DNA from: Natronococcus sp. CG52
Lineage (GTDB): Archaea > Halobacteriota > Halobacteria > Halobacteriales > Natrialbaceae
Assembly (NCBI RefSeq): GCF_023913515.1
Contig: NZ_CP099391.1
Location: 1,860,001 to 1,924,000, forward strand
Reading direction: 5' to 3'
DNA: 64,000 nucleotides
Shown: piece by piece, positions 34,586 through 44,300 of the stretch
Numbering within the stretch: position 1 is the first letter of the stretch
How the letters are laid out: each line of letters starts with the position of its first letter
Translations under genes and position numbers: made by a program
Notes under the pieces: generated by a model
Database searches by the model: none
Told to the model about the DNA's origin: nothing
What the model saw: only the letters and a program-made list of their open reading frames with translations

Positions 34586-35932
34586 TCACTCCTCGAGCGA
34601 ACGGCGATACCGGGCGTTCGCCCGCTCGAGAACCGTTCGGACTGGCAACCCGGTCTTCGCCGCGACGGCCAGCGCGTCGTCGTACTCCGCGCTCACGTCG
34701 TACACCTCCCCGTCGACGTCGCTCGCGATTTTCACGGTAACCTCGTAGCGCTCTCCGTCGATCTCGAGCGCCACCGTTTCGAACTCCCGCTCGGCGATCC
34801 AGCGGTGGGTCGCGCCGGCGTCGCGGACGCCGAGCGTTCCCGTCTCCTCGGCTAGCGCCCGCGCGACCCGCTCGCGGTCTTCCGGCTTGCAGATCACCTT
34901 CACGAGGTGGCCGGGCCGGGACTTCTTCATCGTCGCCGGGATAATCGAAACGTCGCGCGCGCCCGCGCTCGCGAGAGTTTCCTGAAGTCCGCCGAGCACC
35001 TCCGGTGTCGCGTCGTCGAGGTTCGTCTCGAGCACCGCGATGTCGTCCTTCGCGAGTTCGTTCCCGCCGTCCCCCACTAGCGCCCGGAGCACGTTCGGGT
35101 GCGGATCGAGGTCGTAGCCGCCGCCGCCGTAACCCGAGTCCTCGAGGTCGAGCGACGGCAGCGATTCGACGCCGTCGGCCAGGTGGCCGAGGATCGCCGC
35201 TCCCGTCGGCGTCAACAGCTCCGCATCGACCGGGCCGCCGCGGAGCGGCCAGTCCGCTCGCTGGGCAATTTCGACGACCGCGGGCGTCGGGACGGGGTAC
35301 TCGCCGTGGCTCATCGAGACCGTCCCGCCGCCGGTCGCGAGCGGCGTCGTTACGATCCGCTCGGGCTCTATGTCGTGGACGAGCGCGACTGCGCCGACGA
35401 CGTCCGCGATCGCGTCGTCGGCGCCGACCTCGTGGAAGTGGATCTCCTCGAGGGATTCCCCGTGGACGCTCGCCTCGGCCTCCCCCAGTAGCTCGAAAAT
35501 TGCGAGCGCGTCGCGTTCGATCGCCGGCTCGAGGTTCAGTTCCTCGACGATCTTACGGACCTCGAGGTAGCTACGGTGGGGGCCGTGGCCCTCGGCGTGG
35601 ACGCCCTCGTCGTGCGCGTGTTGGTGGTTTTCTTCGCCGTGATCGTAGTCGTGCGAGTGGTCGTGATCGCCGTCGTGATGGTGCTCGTACCCATCGTCGT
35701 GGCCCTTCTCGTGATCGGTCGATCGGTCACCGTCGGCGTCGGCATCCGTCAGGATCACGTCCACGGTCGTCGCCGCGATGCCGCTCTTGACCGCCTCGTC
35801 GATCCGATACTCCAGGTCCAGCGACGTCGTGACGGGCTCGAGCGCCGTCGGATCGGCCCCGGCATCGAGCAACGCGGCGAGGATCATGTCACCGCTTGCA
35901 CCCATTCGGCCGTCGAACGCGAGCGTTTGCAT
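34586..35932 (-). CDS. larC: LarC nickel insertion protein
   Basis: This 448-aa protein matches LarC (pyridinium-3,5-bisthiocarboxylate mononucleotide nickel chelatase): start MQTLAFDGRMGASGDMILAALLDAGAD, then EIHFHEVGADDAIADVVGA, TPTGAAIL, VLETNLDDATPEVLGG and IIPATMKKSRPGHLVKVIC. Residues 63-120 form a His/Asp-rich loop that probably stores nickel. LarC makes the nickel-pincer cofactor of lactate racemase-type enzymes. Neither larB, larE nor a larA-like gene is in the window. The single-gene form (no LarC1/LarC2 frameshift) is used. The start is ATG 35932; upstream codons are not conserved. Confidence 0.93.
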   Translation of the reverse strand: MQTLAFDGRMGASGDMILAALLDAGADPTALEPVTTSLDLEYRIDEAVKSGIAATTVDVILTDADADGDRSTDHEKGHDDGYEHHHDGDHDHSHDYDHGEENHQHAHDEGVHAEGHGPHRSYLEVRKIVEELNLEPAIERDALAIFELLGEAEASVHGESLEEIHFHEVGADDAIADVVGAVALVHDIEPERIVTTPLATGGGTVSMSHGEYPVPTPAVVEIAQRADWPLRGGPVDAELLTPTGAAILGHLADGVESLPSLDLEDSGYGGGGYDLDPHPNVLRALVGDGGNELAKDDIAVLETNLDDATPEVLGGLQETLASAGARDVSIIPATMKKSRPGHLVKVICKPEDRERVARALAEETGTLGVRDAGATHRWIAEREFETVALEIDGERYEVTVKIASDVDGEVYDVSAEYDDALAVAAKTGLPVRTVLERANARYRRSLEE

Positions 35933-35970
35933 ACTGCAACGAGCGACCGGCGGAGTCAAAAATCCACCTT

Positions 35971-36004
35971 CTCAGTTTCTGCAAACCGGTTCTCAGTTCC
36001 TGCA
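35971..36004. promoter_or_regulatory. Tandem 13-bp direct repeat upstream of larC
   Basis: CTCAGTTTCTGCA (35971-35983) and CTCAGTTCCTGCA (35992-36004) differ at one base and are 21 bp apart, two helical turns. A shorter CTCAGTTAG lies at 36052-36060. They sit 38-72 bp upstream of the larC start in the region shared with the cdc48 gene. This looks like an operator for a dimeric or tandem-binding regulator. Confidence 0.5.
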
Positions 36005-36154
36005 GAAGGTTCAAAACCCACCGAAGCCGGTACATCTATGTGTCCTCCCATCTCAGTTAGATATGGTGTTACCTAGCACGGTGGAGATTAACGCTAGCAA
36101 AAAGCCTATCCGCTCCCGAATCGGAATCACTGACATCGCCGTCCATCCTGAATC

Positions 36155-38383
36155 ATGAACGAAGTCCAACTGGAGGTTGCGAAGGCGTACCCGAACGACT
36201 CGGGTCGTGGCATCGCCCGACTCGACCCGGACACGCTGTTGCATCTCAAGCTAAGTCCGGGCGACATTATCGAGATCGAAGGTGCAGATACGACTGCCGC
36301 AAAGGTGTGGCGTGCTGACCGGCAGGACTGGAACACCGATACCGTCCGCATCGACGGATTCACCCGGCAGAACGCCGATGTTGGCATCGGCGAACGGGTG
36401 ACGATCCGAAAGGCGGAGGCGACGAAGGCGGACAAACTCGTCCTCGCGCCGCCGGAGGAGGCGTCGGTCCAGTTCGGATCGGACGCCGCCGGCATGGTCA
36501 AACGGCAGATTCTGAAACGACCCGTCGTCGGCCGGGACATCGTTCCCGTGATGTCCTCGACGAACCATCCGTTCATGCGGTCGCCCGGCCAGGCGATCCC
36601 GCTGATCGCGGTCGAAACCGAACCGGAGGGCGTGGTCCTCATCACCGAGGACACGGACGTCGAACTCCGGGAGGAGCCGATCTCCGGCTTCGAGAAGACC
36701 GGCGGCGGGATCACCTACGAGGACATCGGCGGCCTACAAGGAGAGATCCAGCGGGTGCGCGAGATGGTAGAGTTGCCGATGAAACATCCCCAGATCTTCA
36801 AGAAACTGGGGATCGAGCCGCCCCAGGGGGTCCTGTTACACGGACCGCCGGGGACGGGGAAGACGCTGCTCGCCAAGGCGGTGGCCAACGAGACCTCCGC
36901 CAGTTTCTTCTCCATCGCCGGCCCCGAGATCATCTCGAAGTACTACGGGGAGTCCGAACAGCAGTTACGCGAGATCTTCGAGGACGCGAGCGAGGAGTCG
37001 CCCGCGATTATCTTCATCGACGAACTCGACTCGATCGCGCCCAAGCGTGAGGACGTGACCGGCGAGGTCGAGCGTCGGGTCGTCGCCCAACTGCTCACGA
37101 TGATGGACGGCCTCGAGGCTCGCGGCCAGGTCATCGTCATCGCGGCGACCAACCGGGTCGACTCGGTCGACCCCGCGCTCCGTCGCCCGGGTCGGTTCGA
37201 CCGCGAGATCGAGATCGGCGTCCCCGACGAGGTGGGTCGCGAGGAAATACTCCAGATCCACACGCGCGGAATGCCGCTCTCGGACGACGTCAACCTCGCA
37301 CATCTGGCCGACGAGACCCACGGCTTCGTCGGCGCCGACATCGAGTCGCTGACGAAGGAGGCCGCGATGAAGGCCCTTCGCCGGTACCTGCCCGAGATCG
37401 ACTTGGACGAGGAGGACATCCCGCCGAGCCTGATCGACCGGATGATCGTCAAGCGCCAGGACTTCCGCGGCGCGCTCAACGAGGTCGAACCCTCGGCGAT
37501 GCGGGAGGTCCTCGTCGAACTGCCGAAGATCTCCTGGGACGACGTCGGCGGTCTCCACGATGCGAAAGAGCAGGTCAAGGAGTCCGTCGAGTGGCCGCTG
37601 AACAACCCCGAACGGTTCGACCGGCTGGGAATCGATCCGCCGGCCGGCGTCCTGCTGTACGGTCCGCCGGGCACCGGGAAGACGCTGATGGCTAAGGCGG
37701 TCGCCAACGAGACCAACGCGAACTTCATCTCGGTGCGCGGCCCGCAGTTGCTCTCGAAGTGGGTCGGCGAATCCGAGAAGGCCATCCGCCAGACCTTCCG
37801 CAAGGCGCGGCAGGTCTCGCCGACGGTGATCTTCTTCGACGAACTCGACGCGCTGGCGCCGGGCCGTGGCGGCGAGGTCGGTTCAAACGTCTCCGAGCGG
37901 GTCGTCAACCAGCTGCTGACCGAACTCGACGGTCTCGAGGAGATGGAGAACGTGATGGTCATCGGCGCGACGAACCGTCCCGACATGATCGATCCCGCCC
38001 TGCTGCGGTCGGGTCGATTCGACCGGCTGGTCATGATCGGCGAACCCGACATGGAGGGCCGCGAACGGATTCTCGACATCCACACGGAGCACACGCCTCT
38101 CGCCGCGGACGTCAACCTGCGCGAGATCGCCGAGATCACGGACGGCTACGTCGGAAGCGACCTCGAGTCGATCGCCCGCGAGGGAGCGATCGAGGCACTG
38201 CGCGAGGACCACGAGGCCGACATCGTCGAGATGCGTCACTTCCGTCAGGCCATGGAGAACGTCCGACCGACGATCACCGACGACATCCTCGACTACTACG
38301 AGCAGATCGAAGAGGAGTTCCAGGGCGGCTCGAGCGGCCCCGACCCGACCGGCCGCCGGGGCAGTCGGATCGGCTTCCAGTAG
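36155..38383 (+). CDS. cdc48: CDC48/VAT-type AAA+ ATPase
   Basis: This 742-aa protein has an N-terminal double-psi barrel and N-c subdomain (1-185), then D1 with Walker [19 protein letters not shown] (about residue 231), Walker [15 protein letters not shown] and an arginine-rich [19 protein letters not shown], and D2 with a second [18 protein letters not shown] and [15 protein letters not shown]. It unfolds proteins for the proteasome and remodels complexes. The C-terminus ends [10 protein letters not shown] and lacks the classical HbYX ending. It is a single gene with a 222-bp upstream region shared divergently with larC. Confidence 0.97.
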   Translation: MNEVQLEVAKAYPNDSGRGIARLDPDTLLHLKLSPGDIIEIEGADTTAAKVWRADRQDWNTDTVRIDGFTRQNADVGIGERVTIRKAEATKADKLVLAPPEEASVQFGSDAAGMVKRQILKRPVVGRDIVPVMSSTNHPFMRSPGQAIPLIAVETEPEGVVLITEDTDVELREEPISGFEKTGGGITYEDIGGLQGEIQRVREMVELPMKHPQIFKKLGIEPPQGVLLHGPPGTGKTLLAKAVANETSASFFSIAGPEIISKYYGESEQQLREIFEDASEESPAIIFIDELDSIAPKREDVTGEVERRVVAQLLTMMDGLEARGQVIVIAATNRVDSVDPALRRPGRFDREIEIGVPDEVGREEILQIHTRGMPLSDDVNLAHLADETHGFVGADIESLTKEAAMKALRRYLPEIDLDEEDIPPSLIDRMIVKRQDFRGALNEVEPSAMREVLVELPKISWDDVGGLHDAKEQVKESVEWPLNNPERFDRLGIDPPAGVLLYGPPGTGKTLMAKAVANETNANFISVRGPQLLSKWVGESEKAIRQTFRKARQVSPTVIFFDELDALAPGRGGEVGSNVSERVVNQLLTELDGLEEMENVMVIGATNRPDMIDPALLRSGRFDRLVMIGEPDMEGRERILDIHTEHTPLAADVNLREIAEITDGYVGSDLESIAREGAIEALREDHEADIVEMRHFRQAMENVRPTITDDILDYYEQIEEEFQGGSSGPDPTGRRGSRIGFQ

Positions 38384-38814
38384 TCTCGCCGCGCGACGCC
38401 GAGCGACGATCGGCGCGACGCGGCGACCGGCTTTTCCCATCGAAGTGTTGGTCGCGATTACATCGACGATATGGACCGGTTTCTGAACGATCGCTGTCAG
38501 TTTTCGGGCGAATATTCCGACGGTAGCATCCGCGAGACAGCCGAACGCCGTCGTTCGGAACCGCGTGTCCGGCGCGTTCGTTCCATCCCCCGAACGATCC
38601 GAACTGCTCATCGAAACGAGTGATTGTACGCGGCGACGACGCGGCCGACCCCGTCAGACGTTCGGTGAACGGAGCGCTACCGGTTATCCGTTCGCTCGCG
38701 CTCGGTTCGGTTCAGTTAGTCCCTTACTCGAGTGAATTCTACACAACCCGTCGAAACGGTCTCGCCGATATATGTGCGCACGTGGTAGATAGACGTTCGT
38801 CGCCAGGTGTTTCG
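38384..38814. other. Intergenic region, no gene seen
   Basis: About 430 bp after cdc48. The only open frame of note on the plus strand (from 38471) has 50 codons of basic, Arg-rich sequence and is not convincing. A TATAT at about 38769-38773 lies 42-46 nt before ATG 38815, slightly far for a leaderless start. Confidence 0.45.
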
Positions 38815-39087
38815 ATGTCGAGTCCCCCAACAACCCACGATTCCCCCACTTCTCCTTCCAGCGAGGGCACCGAGAGACAGAACAGTGATCGAGTTCTTGA
38901 GCGACTGCTCCCCCGACTCGCCGACCCCATCCGGAAGATCGGTTTCTGGACGGCGATCGTTCTGCCGTTCCTGTACGTCCCCCTGCTCGTAACCGGGCTG
39001 TCGACGGCGACCGAGACCGGGACGTTTCTCGTTCTCCTGGCGGTCAACCTCCTCGCGCTCTACGTCGGTCACGCACACCGACAATAG
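38815..39087 (+). CDS. Small membrane protein of unknown function
   Basis: This 90-aa protein has a disordered Ser/Thr/Pro-rich head (1-25), an amphipathic DRVLERLLPRLADPIRKIGF stretch and two membrane segments (FWTAIVLPFLYVPLLVTGL and FLVLLAVNLLALYVGHA). The ATG at 38815 is preferred because the longer upstream frame is basic. I do not recognise a family. It is convergent with the EamA permease gene, 34 bp apart. Confidence 0.7.
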   Translation: MSSPPTTHDSPTSPSSEGTERQNSDRVLERLLPRLADPIRKIGFWTAIVLPFLYVPLLVTGLSTATETGTFLVLLAVNLLALYVGHAHRQ

Positions 39088-39121
39088 AGCCGGCCCTGAC
39101 CCCCTCCGTTCTTTACTCGGC

Positions 39122-40048
39122 TCACTGCCCGGAGCGACGCCGCCTGGCAGCGACGACCTCCTGACGGAGCGCGCGGCGCTTTACGAGAACGAAGCCGACG
39201 GCGATCAGCGTGAAACCGGCGACCGTCGTCGCATCGACGACCTCGCCGAGGTAGAGCCAACCGACGGTCGCCGTGAATATCGGGGCGACGTAGGAGACCA
39301 TGTTGATCTCCACCGCGCCGAGTCGCTCGAGCAGGTCGAAGTAGAGCAGGAAGCCGAACGCGCTCGCGGCCAGCGCCAGGTACGCCAGCGCCCCGATCGC
39401 CTCGGGATCGGTCCAGGTTGCCGGCTCGACCGGTTCGGCGAGCGCGAGACTCACGAGGTGCATCAGGAGAGCACCGCCGAGCATCGACCAGGCCTCCATC
39501 GTCTCGATCGGGACCGACGCGTCGATGCGCCGCGTGAGGACGCTTCCGAGCGCGAACGCTGCCGCCGCACAGAAGACGAGGAACTTCGCCACGGCGTCCG
39601 TCGCGAACAGGTTCGAGGGATCCGGCTGGACGACGACGGCGACGCCGAGCAGCCCGACGAAGACGCCGACGACGCCGATAGCCGAGAGCGCGTCGGACGG
39701 AACCAGGGCCCGCGCGAACCCGGCGGTCAACACCGGCGAGAGACTCACCAGCACGGCGGCTGCCGCCGCCGTCGTGTTCTGCTGGCCGACGAACAGGAAC
39801 ACGTGGTAGGCCGCGATCAACAGGACGGCCCCGACGACGACTGTCGCCCACTCGCCCCGTCCCGCGGGTCGCCAGTGATCGACGGCATACATCGCGTACG
39901 CGAGCATCGCTACACCCGCTATGTCGTACCGGAGTGCAGCGAACAACACGGGCGGAAAGTGTTCGAGCCCCGCACTGATCGCGACGAACGAACTTCCCCA
40001 GACGACTGCGAGAACGAGAAAGAGCGCGGCGTTTCGATATCGGCTCAC
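39122..40048 (-). CDS. EamA/DMT family permease
   Basis: This 308-aa protein has ten hydrophobic helices arranged as two EamA repeats (VVWGSSFVAISAGLEHFPPVLFAALRYDIAG in the first, LAYLALAASAFGFLLYFDLLERLGA and SYVAPIFTATVGWLYLGE in the second). Members export amino acids, nucleotides or drugs, or import metabolites; the substrate is unknown. It is a single gene with 141 bp to the next gene upstream on the same strand. Confidence 0.92.
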   Translation of the reverse strand: MSRYRNAALFLVLAVVWGSSFVAISAGLEHFPPVLFAALRYDIAGVAMLAYAMYAVDHWRPAGRGEWATVVVGAVLLIAAYHVFLFVGQQNTTAAAAAVLVSLSPVLTAGFARALVPSDALSAIGVVGVFVGLLGVAVVVQPDPSNLFATDAVAKFLVFCAAAAFALGSVLTRRIDASVPIETMEAWSMLGGALLMHLVSLALAEPVEPATWTDPEAIGALAYLALAASAFGFLLYFDLLERLGAVEINMVSYVAPIFTATVGWLYLGEVVDATTVAGFTLIAVGFVLVKRRALRQEVVAARRRRSGQ

Positions 40049-40189
40049 ACTCGCCGTTTGACGAGTGACGTCCTATTCGTTTCGAATCGAAACGAACGCC
40101 GATCGAGATGTGAGAGGGAGATGATCGGGATTCGAGGGTCTGGCGCCGGTACCGCGACCCGCGACCGGTGGGGCCGGAATCGAGCGGCT

Positions 40190-40555
40190 CTAGAGCAGCG
40201 GCCGTTCCCGGATTTCGGGCTTCTCTTCGGTCTGTTTGAACTGCTCGAGCAGCGGTCGAATGTCGTCGAACCCTTCCTTGAGCACGACGTCACCGCTTCG
40301 CAGGTCGTAGTCGATGATGTCGTAGTCCGCGAGCCGCGGCAGGTGGTTGTGGGCGAGCGAGACGTAGATGCGCTGTCTGTGGTCGGAGCCGAGCGACTCG
40401 TCGGTGTCGTCGCGCTCCCACGCGGCGATCCGAGAGACGATCTCCTCGAGGTTTCCGCGCCGGTCCTCCGCGAGCTGGTAGAGCAGATATCGGCGCTTAG
40501 ACTCGGCTAACAGCGAACATGCGGCCTCCATACGAGAGTGGGTCGTCTGCTTCAT
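40190..40555 (-). CDS. DUF7344 winged-helix protein
   Basis: This 121-aa protein has the haloarchaeal DUF7344 pattern: ACSLLAESKRRYLLYQLAEDRRGNLEEIVSRIA, then RIYVSLAHNHLPRLADYDIIDYDLRSGDVVL, which reads as an ArsR-like winged helix (HNHLPRLAD as recognition helix). It is probably a small transcription regulator. The ATG at 40555 (MKQTTHSR) is followed by another eight codons later. Two GTTTGTAA repeats upstream could be its own binding sites. A second DUF7344 gene is at 55780. Confidence 0.85.
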   Translation of the reverse strand: MKQTTHSRMEAACSLLAESKRRYLLYQLAEDRRGNLEEIVSRIAAWERDDTDESLGSDHRQRIYVSLAHNHLPRLADYDIIDYDLRSGDVVLKEGFDDIRPLLEQFKQTEEKPEIRERPLL

Positions 40556-40572
40556 ACTTGGAGAAAGCCACC

Positions 40573-40613
40573 GTTTGTAATTACACCTGCTGCCAAAACG
40601 AATTGGTTTGTAA
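40573..40613. promoter_or_regulatory. Direct repeats GTTTGTAA upstream of the DUF7344 gene
   Basis: GTTTGTAA occurs at 40573-40580 and 40606-40613, 33 bp apart (about three helical turns), each followed by A/T-rich bases. They lie 18-58 bp upstream of the start of the regulator gene and may serve autoregulation. Confidence 0.4.
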
Positions 40614-40702
40614 ATTCTGGCGACGGTCCGCGTTTTTGTCACACCGTCCGTCTCTCCGCAGTTCTCTCGGCGGAGGAGGGTCGAGTCGCCGGTTCCCGAG
40701 AG

Positions 40703-42028
40703 CTACTGCAGCGGTTCCGTCCCTTCGTGCCGGTCGGCCGCCTCGCCGTAGAGGTGACAGGCGGCCGGGTGACCCCCGTTTCCGAGGCCGGGATTCCGTC
40801 GCTCACAGACGCTCTCGTACTCCGCGCGCAACTGCGCGGCGGCTTCGTCCCAGTTTCCCTTCGCCAGTTCCGACAGCGCCCGACTGACTATCTCGTCGTG
40901 CGCTGCGGGGAGCTCCGCGTCGAGTAGTCGGTCCTGAAGGGCATCGGTAAACGCGGGTACGTCCTCGCCGGGGACGGTACCGTCCTCGAACCCGAACCGG
41001 CCCTCGTCGCCCACCGTCTCCAGCGAGATGTCGCGACGCTCGACGCGCTCGCGCAGCGTCATCAGTTCGCGGTAGGTGTCCTGGTCGATCTCGAGGTCTT
41101 CGGGCGGGATGACCCTCGGACACCGGGTCCGGAATCGGCAGCCGCTCGGCGGGTCCCGGGGCGAGGGGACGTCGCCGGAGAGCGTCTCCCGATCGCGGTC
41201 TCGCTCGCCGGTCGCCGCGCGCGGAACGCTCTCGAGCAGCGCCTGCGTGTAGGGGTGTTTCGGATCGTCGAAGAGTTCCTCGACGGGGGCGATCTCGACG
41301 ATCTCGCCGAGGTACATCACGGCGACGCGGTCGCAGACGTGGCGGATCACGGAGAGGTCGTGGCTGATCAGCAGGTAGGTGAGATCGAACTCCGCTTGCA
41401 GGTCGTCGAGCAGGTTCAACACCTGCGCCTGGACCGAAACGTCGAGCGCCGACGTCGGCTCGTCGAGGACGATAAACTCCGGCTCGAGCGCGAGCGCGCG
41501 GGCGATACCGATGCGCTGGCGCTGTCCGCCGGAGAACTCGTGAGGGTAGCGCTCGAGCTGGTCGGCCGAGAGGCCGACGCGCTCGAGGAGGTTCCGAACC
41601 CGTTCGCGCCGTTCGCTCTCGGTGCCGATCTCGTGGACATCGAGCGGCTGCTGGACGGTTTCGCCGATCGTCATCCGGGGATCGAGACTCGAGAACGGGT
41701 CCTGGAAGACGACCTGCGCTTCCCGCCGGAAGTCGGTGAGTTCGCTCCCGGAGAGATCGTAGACGTTGTTGCCGTCGAATTCGACCCGGCCGTCCGTCGG
41801 TTCCTGAAGTCGCAGGACCGTCTCGCCCGTGGTCGACTTGCCACAGCCGGACTCGCCGACCAGGCCGAGGGTCTCTCCCTCCCTGATCTCGAAGCTGACG
41901 CCGTCGACCGCTCGAACCGGGACCGGGTCAGCGCCCAGCAGCTGATCCAGGAGCGAGTCCTGCTCCCAGAAGTACTTCTGGAGGTCGTCGACGCGGACGA
42001 GCGGCTGCTCCGATCGGTCGGTGCTCAC
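40703..42028 (-). CDS. Dipeptide/oligopeptide ABC transporter ATPase (DppF-like)
   Basis: This 441-aa ATPase has Walker [10 protein letters not shown] (58-66), Q-loop [11 protein letters not shown], signature EFSGGQRQR (about 164-172) and Walker [13 protein letters not shown]. The oligopeptide-type C-terminal region begins CRFRTRCP and ends CERRNPGL...HPAACHLYG; about 110 residues are inserted between these Cys motifs, which are usually close together. Start GTG 42028 overlaps the DppD stop by 4 nt. It is the last gene of a five-gene operon and powers uptake of peptides or similar solutes with DppD. Confidence 0.93.
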   Translation of the reverse strand: MSTDRSEQPLVRVDDLQKYFWEQDSLLDQLLGADPVPVRAVDGVSFEIREGETLGLVGESGCGKSTTGETVLRLQEPTDGRVEFDGNNVYDLSGSELTDFRREAQVVFQDPFSSLDPRMTIGETVQQPLDVHEIGTESERRERVRNLLERVGLSADQLERYPHEFSGGQRQRIGIARALALEPEFIVLDEPTSALDVSVQAQVLNLLDDLQAEFDLTYLLISHDLSVIRHVCDRVAVMYLGEIVEIAPVEELFDDPKHPYTQALLESVPRAATGERDRDRETLSGDVPSPRDPPSGCRFRTRCPRVIPPEDLEIDQDTYRELMTLRERVERRDISLETVGDEGRFGFEDGTVPGEDVPAFTDALQDRLLDAELPAAHDEIVSRALSELAKGNWDEAAAQLRAEYESVCERRNPGLGNGGHPAACHLYGEAADRHEGTEPLQ

Positions 42029-43308
42029 AGTCGACCACCTCCCGAGTCCTCGACGGGCGGCTGCGCTCGCTCGGGCTGGATGTCGTCCTCTGTCTCGTCC
42101 GGATCGGCGTGTTTGTCTGCGGCGGCCCGCTCGGACTCGTCGAAGTAGTCCGACGGAAGCGCCCGCTGCTCGCTGTACTCCCGCTCCGCGAGCACACACC
42201 GGACTTCGTGATCCTCGCTTCCCGACGCCTCGAACGCCGGCGGATGGTCGAGACAGTCTTCCATGGCCTTCGGACACCGATCGGCGAAGTAACACCGGTC
42301 GCCCATCTCCTCGTCGACCAGACTCGGAACGTTACCGGGGATCGGCTGGAGCCTGTCGGCGGCTCCCTCGAGGTCGGGTACCGAGCCGAGCAGTCCTTCC
42401 GTATACGGGTGGACGTAGTCGTCGAAAACGTCCGTCAGCGTCCCCCGTTCGACTATTTCACCGGCGTACATCACGCCGACCCTGTCGCACATGCGCGCGA
42501 TGACCCCCAGGTTGTGCGTGATCAGCAGGATCGTCATTCCGGTTTCCTCCTGGAGTTCGTCGAGGAGGTCGAGCACCTGGGCCTGAATGGTCACGTCGAG
42601 CGCCGTCGTCGGCTCGTCGGCGACCAGGACGTCCGGTTCGCCGGCGAGCGCCTGCGCGATCATCGCCCGCTGAAGCATCCCGCCGGAGTACTCGTGGGGG
42701 TACTCGTCGGCGCGTTCGACGGGGTCGGGGATTCCGACGAGCTCCAGTAGCTCGATCGCTCGCTCGCGGCTCTCCTCGCTGATGTACTTCTTGGATGGTA
42801 ACACCGTCGAGAGCATGAGCGAGCCCAGCGAGTACTCGTCGGACTCGGTCCGAGCGCGAGTCGATCGCGGCCGGGCGCTGGCTCGCCGCTGGACCTCGAC
42901 GGCTTCGGCGAGTTGCTCGCCGACGGTGAGCGTCGGATTGAAGCTGCTCTCCGGGTCCTGAAAGATCATGCTGAACGACGTTCCCCGGAGCGACCGCCTG
43001 ACGCCTTCGGGAAGCTCGAGCAGGTTCACGAACTCCCCGTCGACTGCGTCTGGATAGTCGTCCGCGACGTCCTCGGCGAAATCGGCGTTCCGGTATCGGA
43101 TCTCCCCGGCGGTGATCTCCCCCGGCGGTTCGATCAGGTCCATGATCGATCGGGCGGTAACACTCTTGCCGCTGCCGCTTTCGCCGACGATCCCGAAGAC
43201 CTCTCCCCGTTCGATCGTCAGATCGAAGTCCGAGACCGCGTTTATCTGTCCCTCTTGCGTGAAAAACCGCGTCGAAAGGTCGCGTACCTGAAGTATATTC
43301 TCTGTCAT
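42025..43308 (-). CDS. Dipeptide/oligopeptide ABC transporter ATPase (DppD-like)
   Basis: This 427-aa ATPase has Walker A GESGSGKS (about 41-48), [17 protein letters not shown], signature EYSGGMLQR and Walker [13 protein letters not shown], followed by the oligopeptide C-terminal [14 protein letters not shown]. About 35 residues are inserted before the signature helix ([19 protein letters not shown]...). The last 60 residues form an acidic low-complexity tail. The gene overlaps both neighbours by 4 nt, so the operon is translationally coupled. Confidence 0.93.
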   Translation of the reverse strand: MTENILQVRDLSTRFFTQEGQINAVSDFDLTIERGEVFGIVGESGSGKSVTARSIMDLIEPPGEITAGEIRYRNADFAEDVADDYPDAVDGEFVNLLELPEGVRRSLRGTSFSMIFQDPESSFNPTLTVGEQLAEAVEVQRRASARPRSTRARTESDEYSLGSLMLSTVLPSKKYISEESRERAIELLELVGIPDPVERADEYPHEYSGGMLQRAMIAQALAGEPDVLVADEPTTALDVTIQAQVLDLLDELQEETGMTILLITHNLGVIARMCDRVGVMYAGEIVERGTLTDVFDDYVHPYTEGLLGSVPDLEGAADRLQPIPGNVPSLVDEEMGDRCYFADRCPKAMEDCLDHPPAFEASGSEDHEVRCVLAEREYSEQRALPSDYFDESERAAADKHADPDETEDDIQPERAQPPVEDSGGGRL

Positions 43309-44300
43309 CGTCCCTCACCCTCGATGTTCGGATCCAGTGCGTCGCGGAACCAGTCGCCGAGTAGATTGACGCCGATCACCGTCAGGACGATCCCGATCCC
43401 CGGGAGCATCGAAACCCACGGCCGAGTCCTGAGAACGTCCTGTCCTCGCTCGATCTCGTACCCCCACGAGAGCGTCGTCCCGGAGAACCCGAGATACGCG
43501 AGCGAGGCCTCGAGCAGGATGATGACCGCCACCTGGATCGTCGCGAGGACGATTATCGGCGTCAGACTGTTCGGGAGCACGTGTTTGAGCAGAATCGTCC
43601 CGTCGCTCGTTCCGAAGCTCCGAGCCGCCTTGACGTACTCTTCGTTGCGAATCGACAGCGCCTCGCCGCGAGCGACGCGTGCGAACCAGACCCAGGTGAC
43701 GAGCGCGACGACGATGGTCACCGTTCCGGGGATCGGGATGGATTCGGGCATTCCGTCGGCGAAACCGGCCATCACTATCGGGTCGGGAACCATGACCGGC
43801 GACGATCCGAACACGCCGATCAGGGCCAGTGCGAGTACGAGCGCCGGAAACGCGAGCATGGTGTCCGCGATACGCATCAGTCCGTCGTCGACTCGCCCGC
43901 CGTAGTATCCCGCGACGAGCCCGACCGGGACACCGATCGCCAGTGCCATACTCGTTCCGAGGATCCCGACGAGCAGCGATACCCGCGCTCCGTAGAGGAA
44001 CCGCGAGTAGACGTCCTGTCCGACGTTGTTCGTTCCGAGGACGTGCTCGGTGGTCGGCTCGACCGTCATCTCGACGAGATCACCGTCCTCCGGGATCTGC
44101 GTCGTGTATTCGTGTCCGAGCGGCGGATACTCCGCTCCCTGTTCGTCGTAGTGTCCCGTCCGCGACGGATCGTGGGTGGCCAGAACCGGCGCGAAGATCG
44201 CCATGAAGACGATGGAGACCAACAGCAGCAGTCCGAGTTTCGGGAGCAAACTCTCGGAAAACGTCTGTTTCAGATTCGACTTGACTCGGTCCGAGATCAT
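43305..44300 (-). CDS. ABC transporter permease (DppC-like)
   Basis: This 331-aa permease has six spans, an N-terminal hydrophobic helix (LGLLLLVSIVFMAIFAPVLA), an extracellular loop with HVLGTNNVGQDVYSRFLYGARVSLLVG, and the EAA-type cytoplasmic loop ARSFGTSDGTILLKHVLPNSLTPIIV. These features are typical of the DppC/OppC group. It forms the channel with the DppB-like gene upstream, which it overlaps by 4 nt. Confidence 0.93.
   Translation of the reverse strand: MISDRVKSNLKQTFSESLLPKLGLLLLVSIVFMAIFAPVLATHDPSRTGHYDEQGAEYPPLGHEYTTQIPEDGDLVEMTVEPTTEHVLGTNNVGQDVYSRFLYGARVSLLVGILGTSMALAIGVPVGLVAGYYGGRVDDGLMRIADTMLAFPALVLALALIGVFGSSPVMVPDPIVMAGFADGMPESIPIPGTVTIVVALVTWVWFARVARGEALSIRNEEYVKAARSFGTSDGTILLKHVLPNSLTPIIVLATIQVAVIILLEASLAYLGFSGTTLSWGYEIERGQDVLRTRPWVSMLPGIGIVLTVIGVNLLGDWFRDALDPNIEGEGR

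Noticed and set aside
38471-38623. 50-codon frame after cdc48
   Set aside because: Basic, Arg-rich, no promoter at the right distance, no recognisable pattern.
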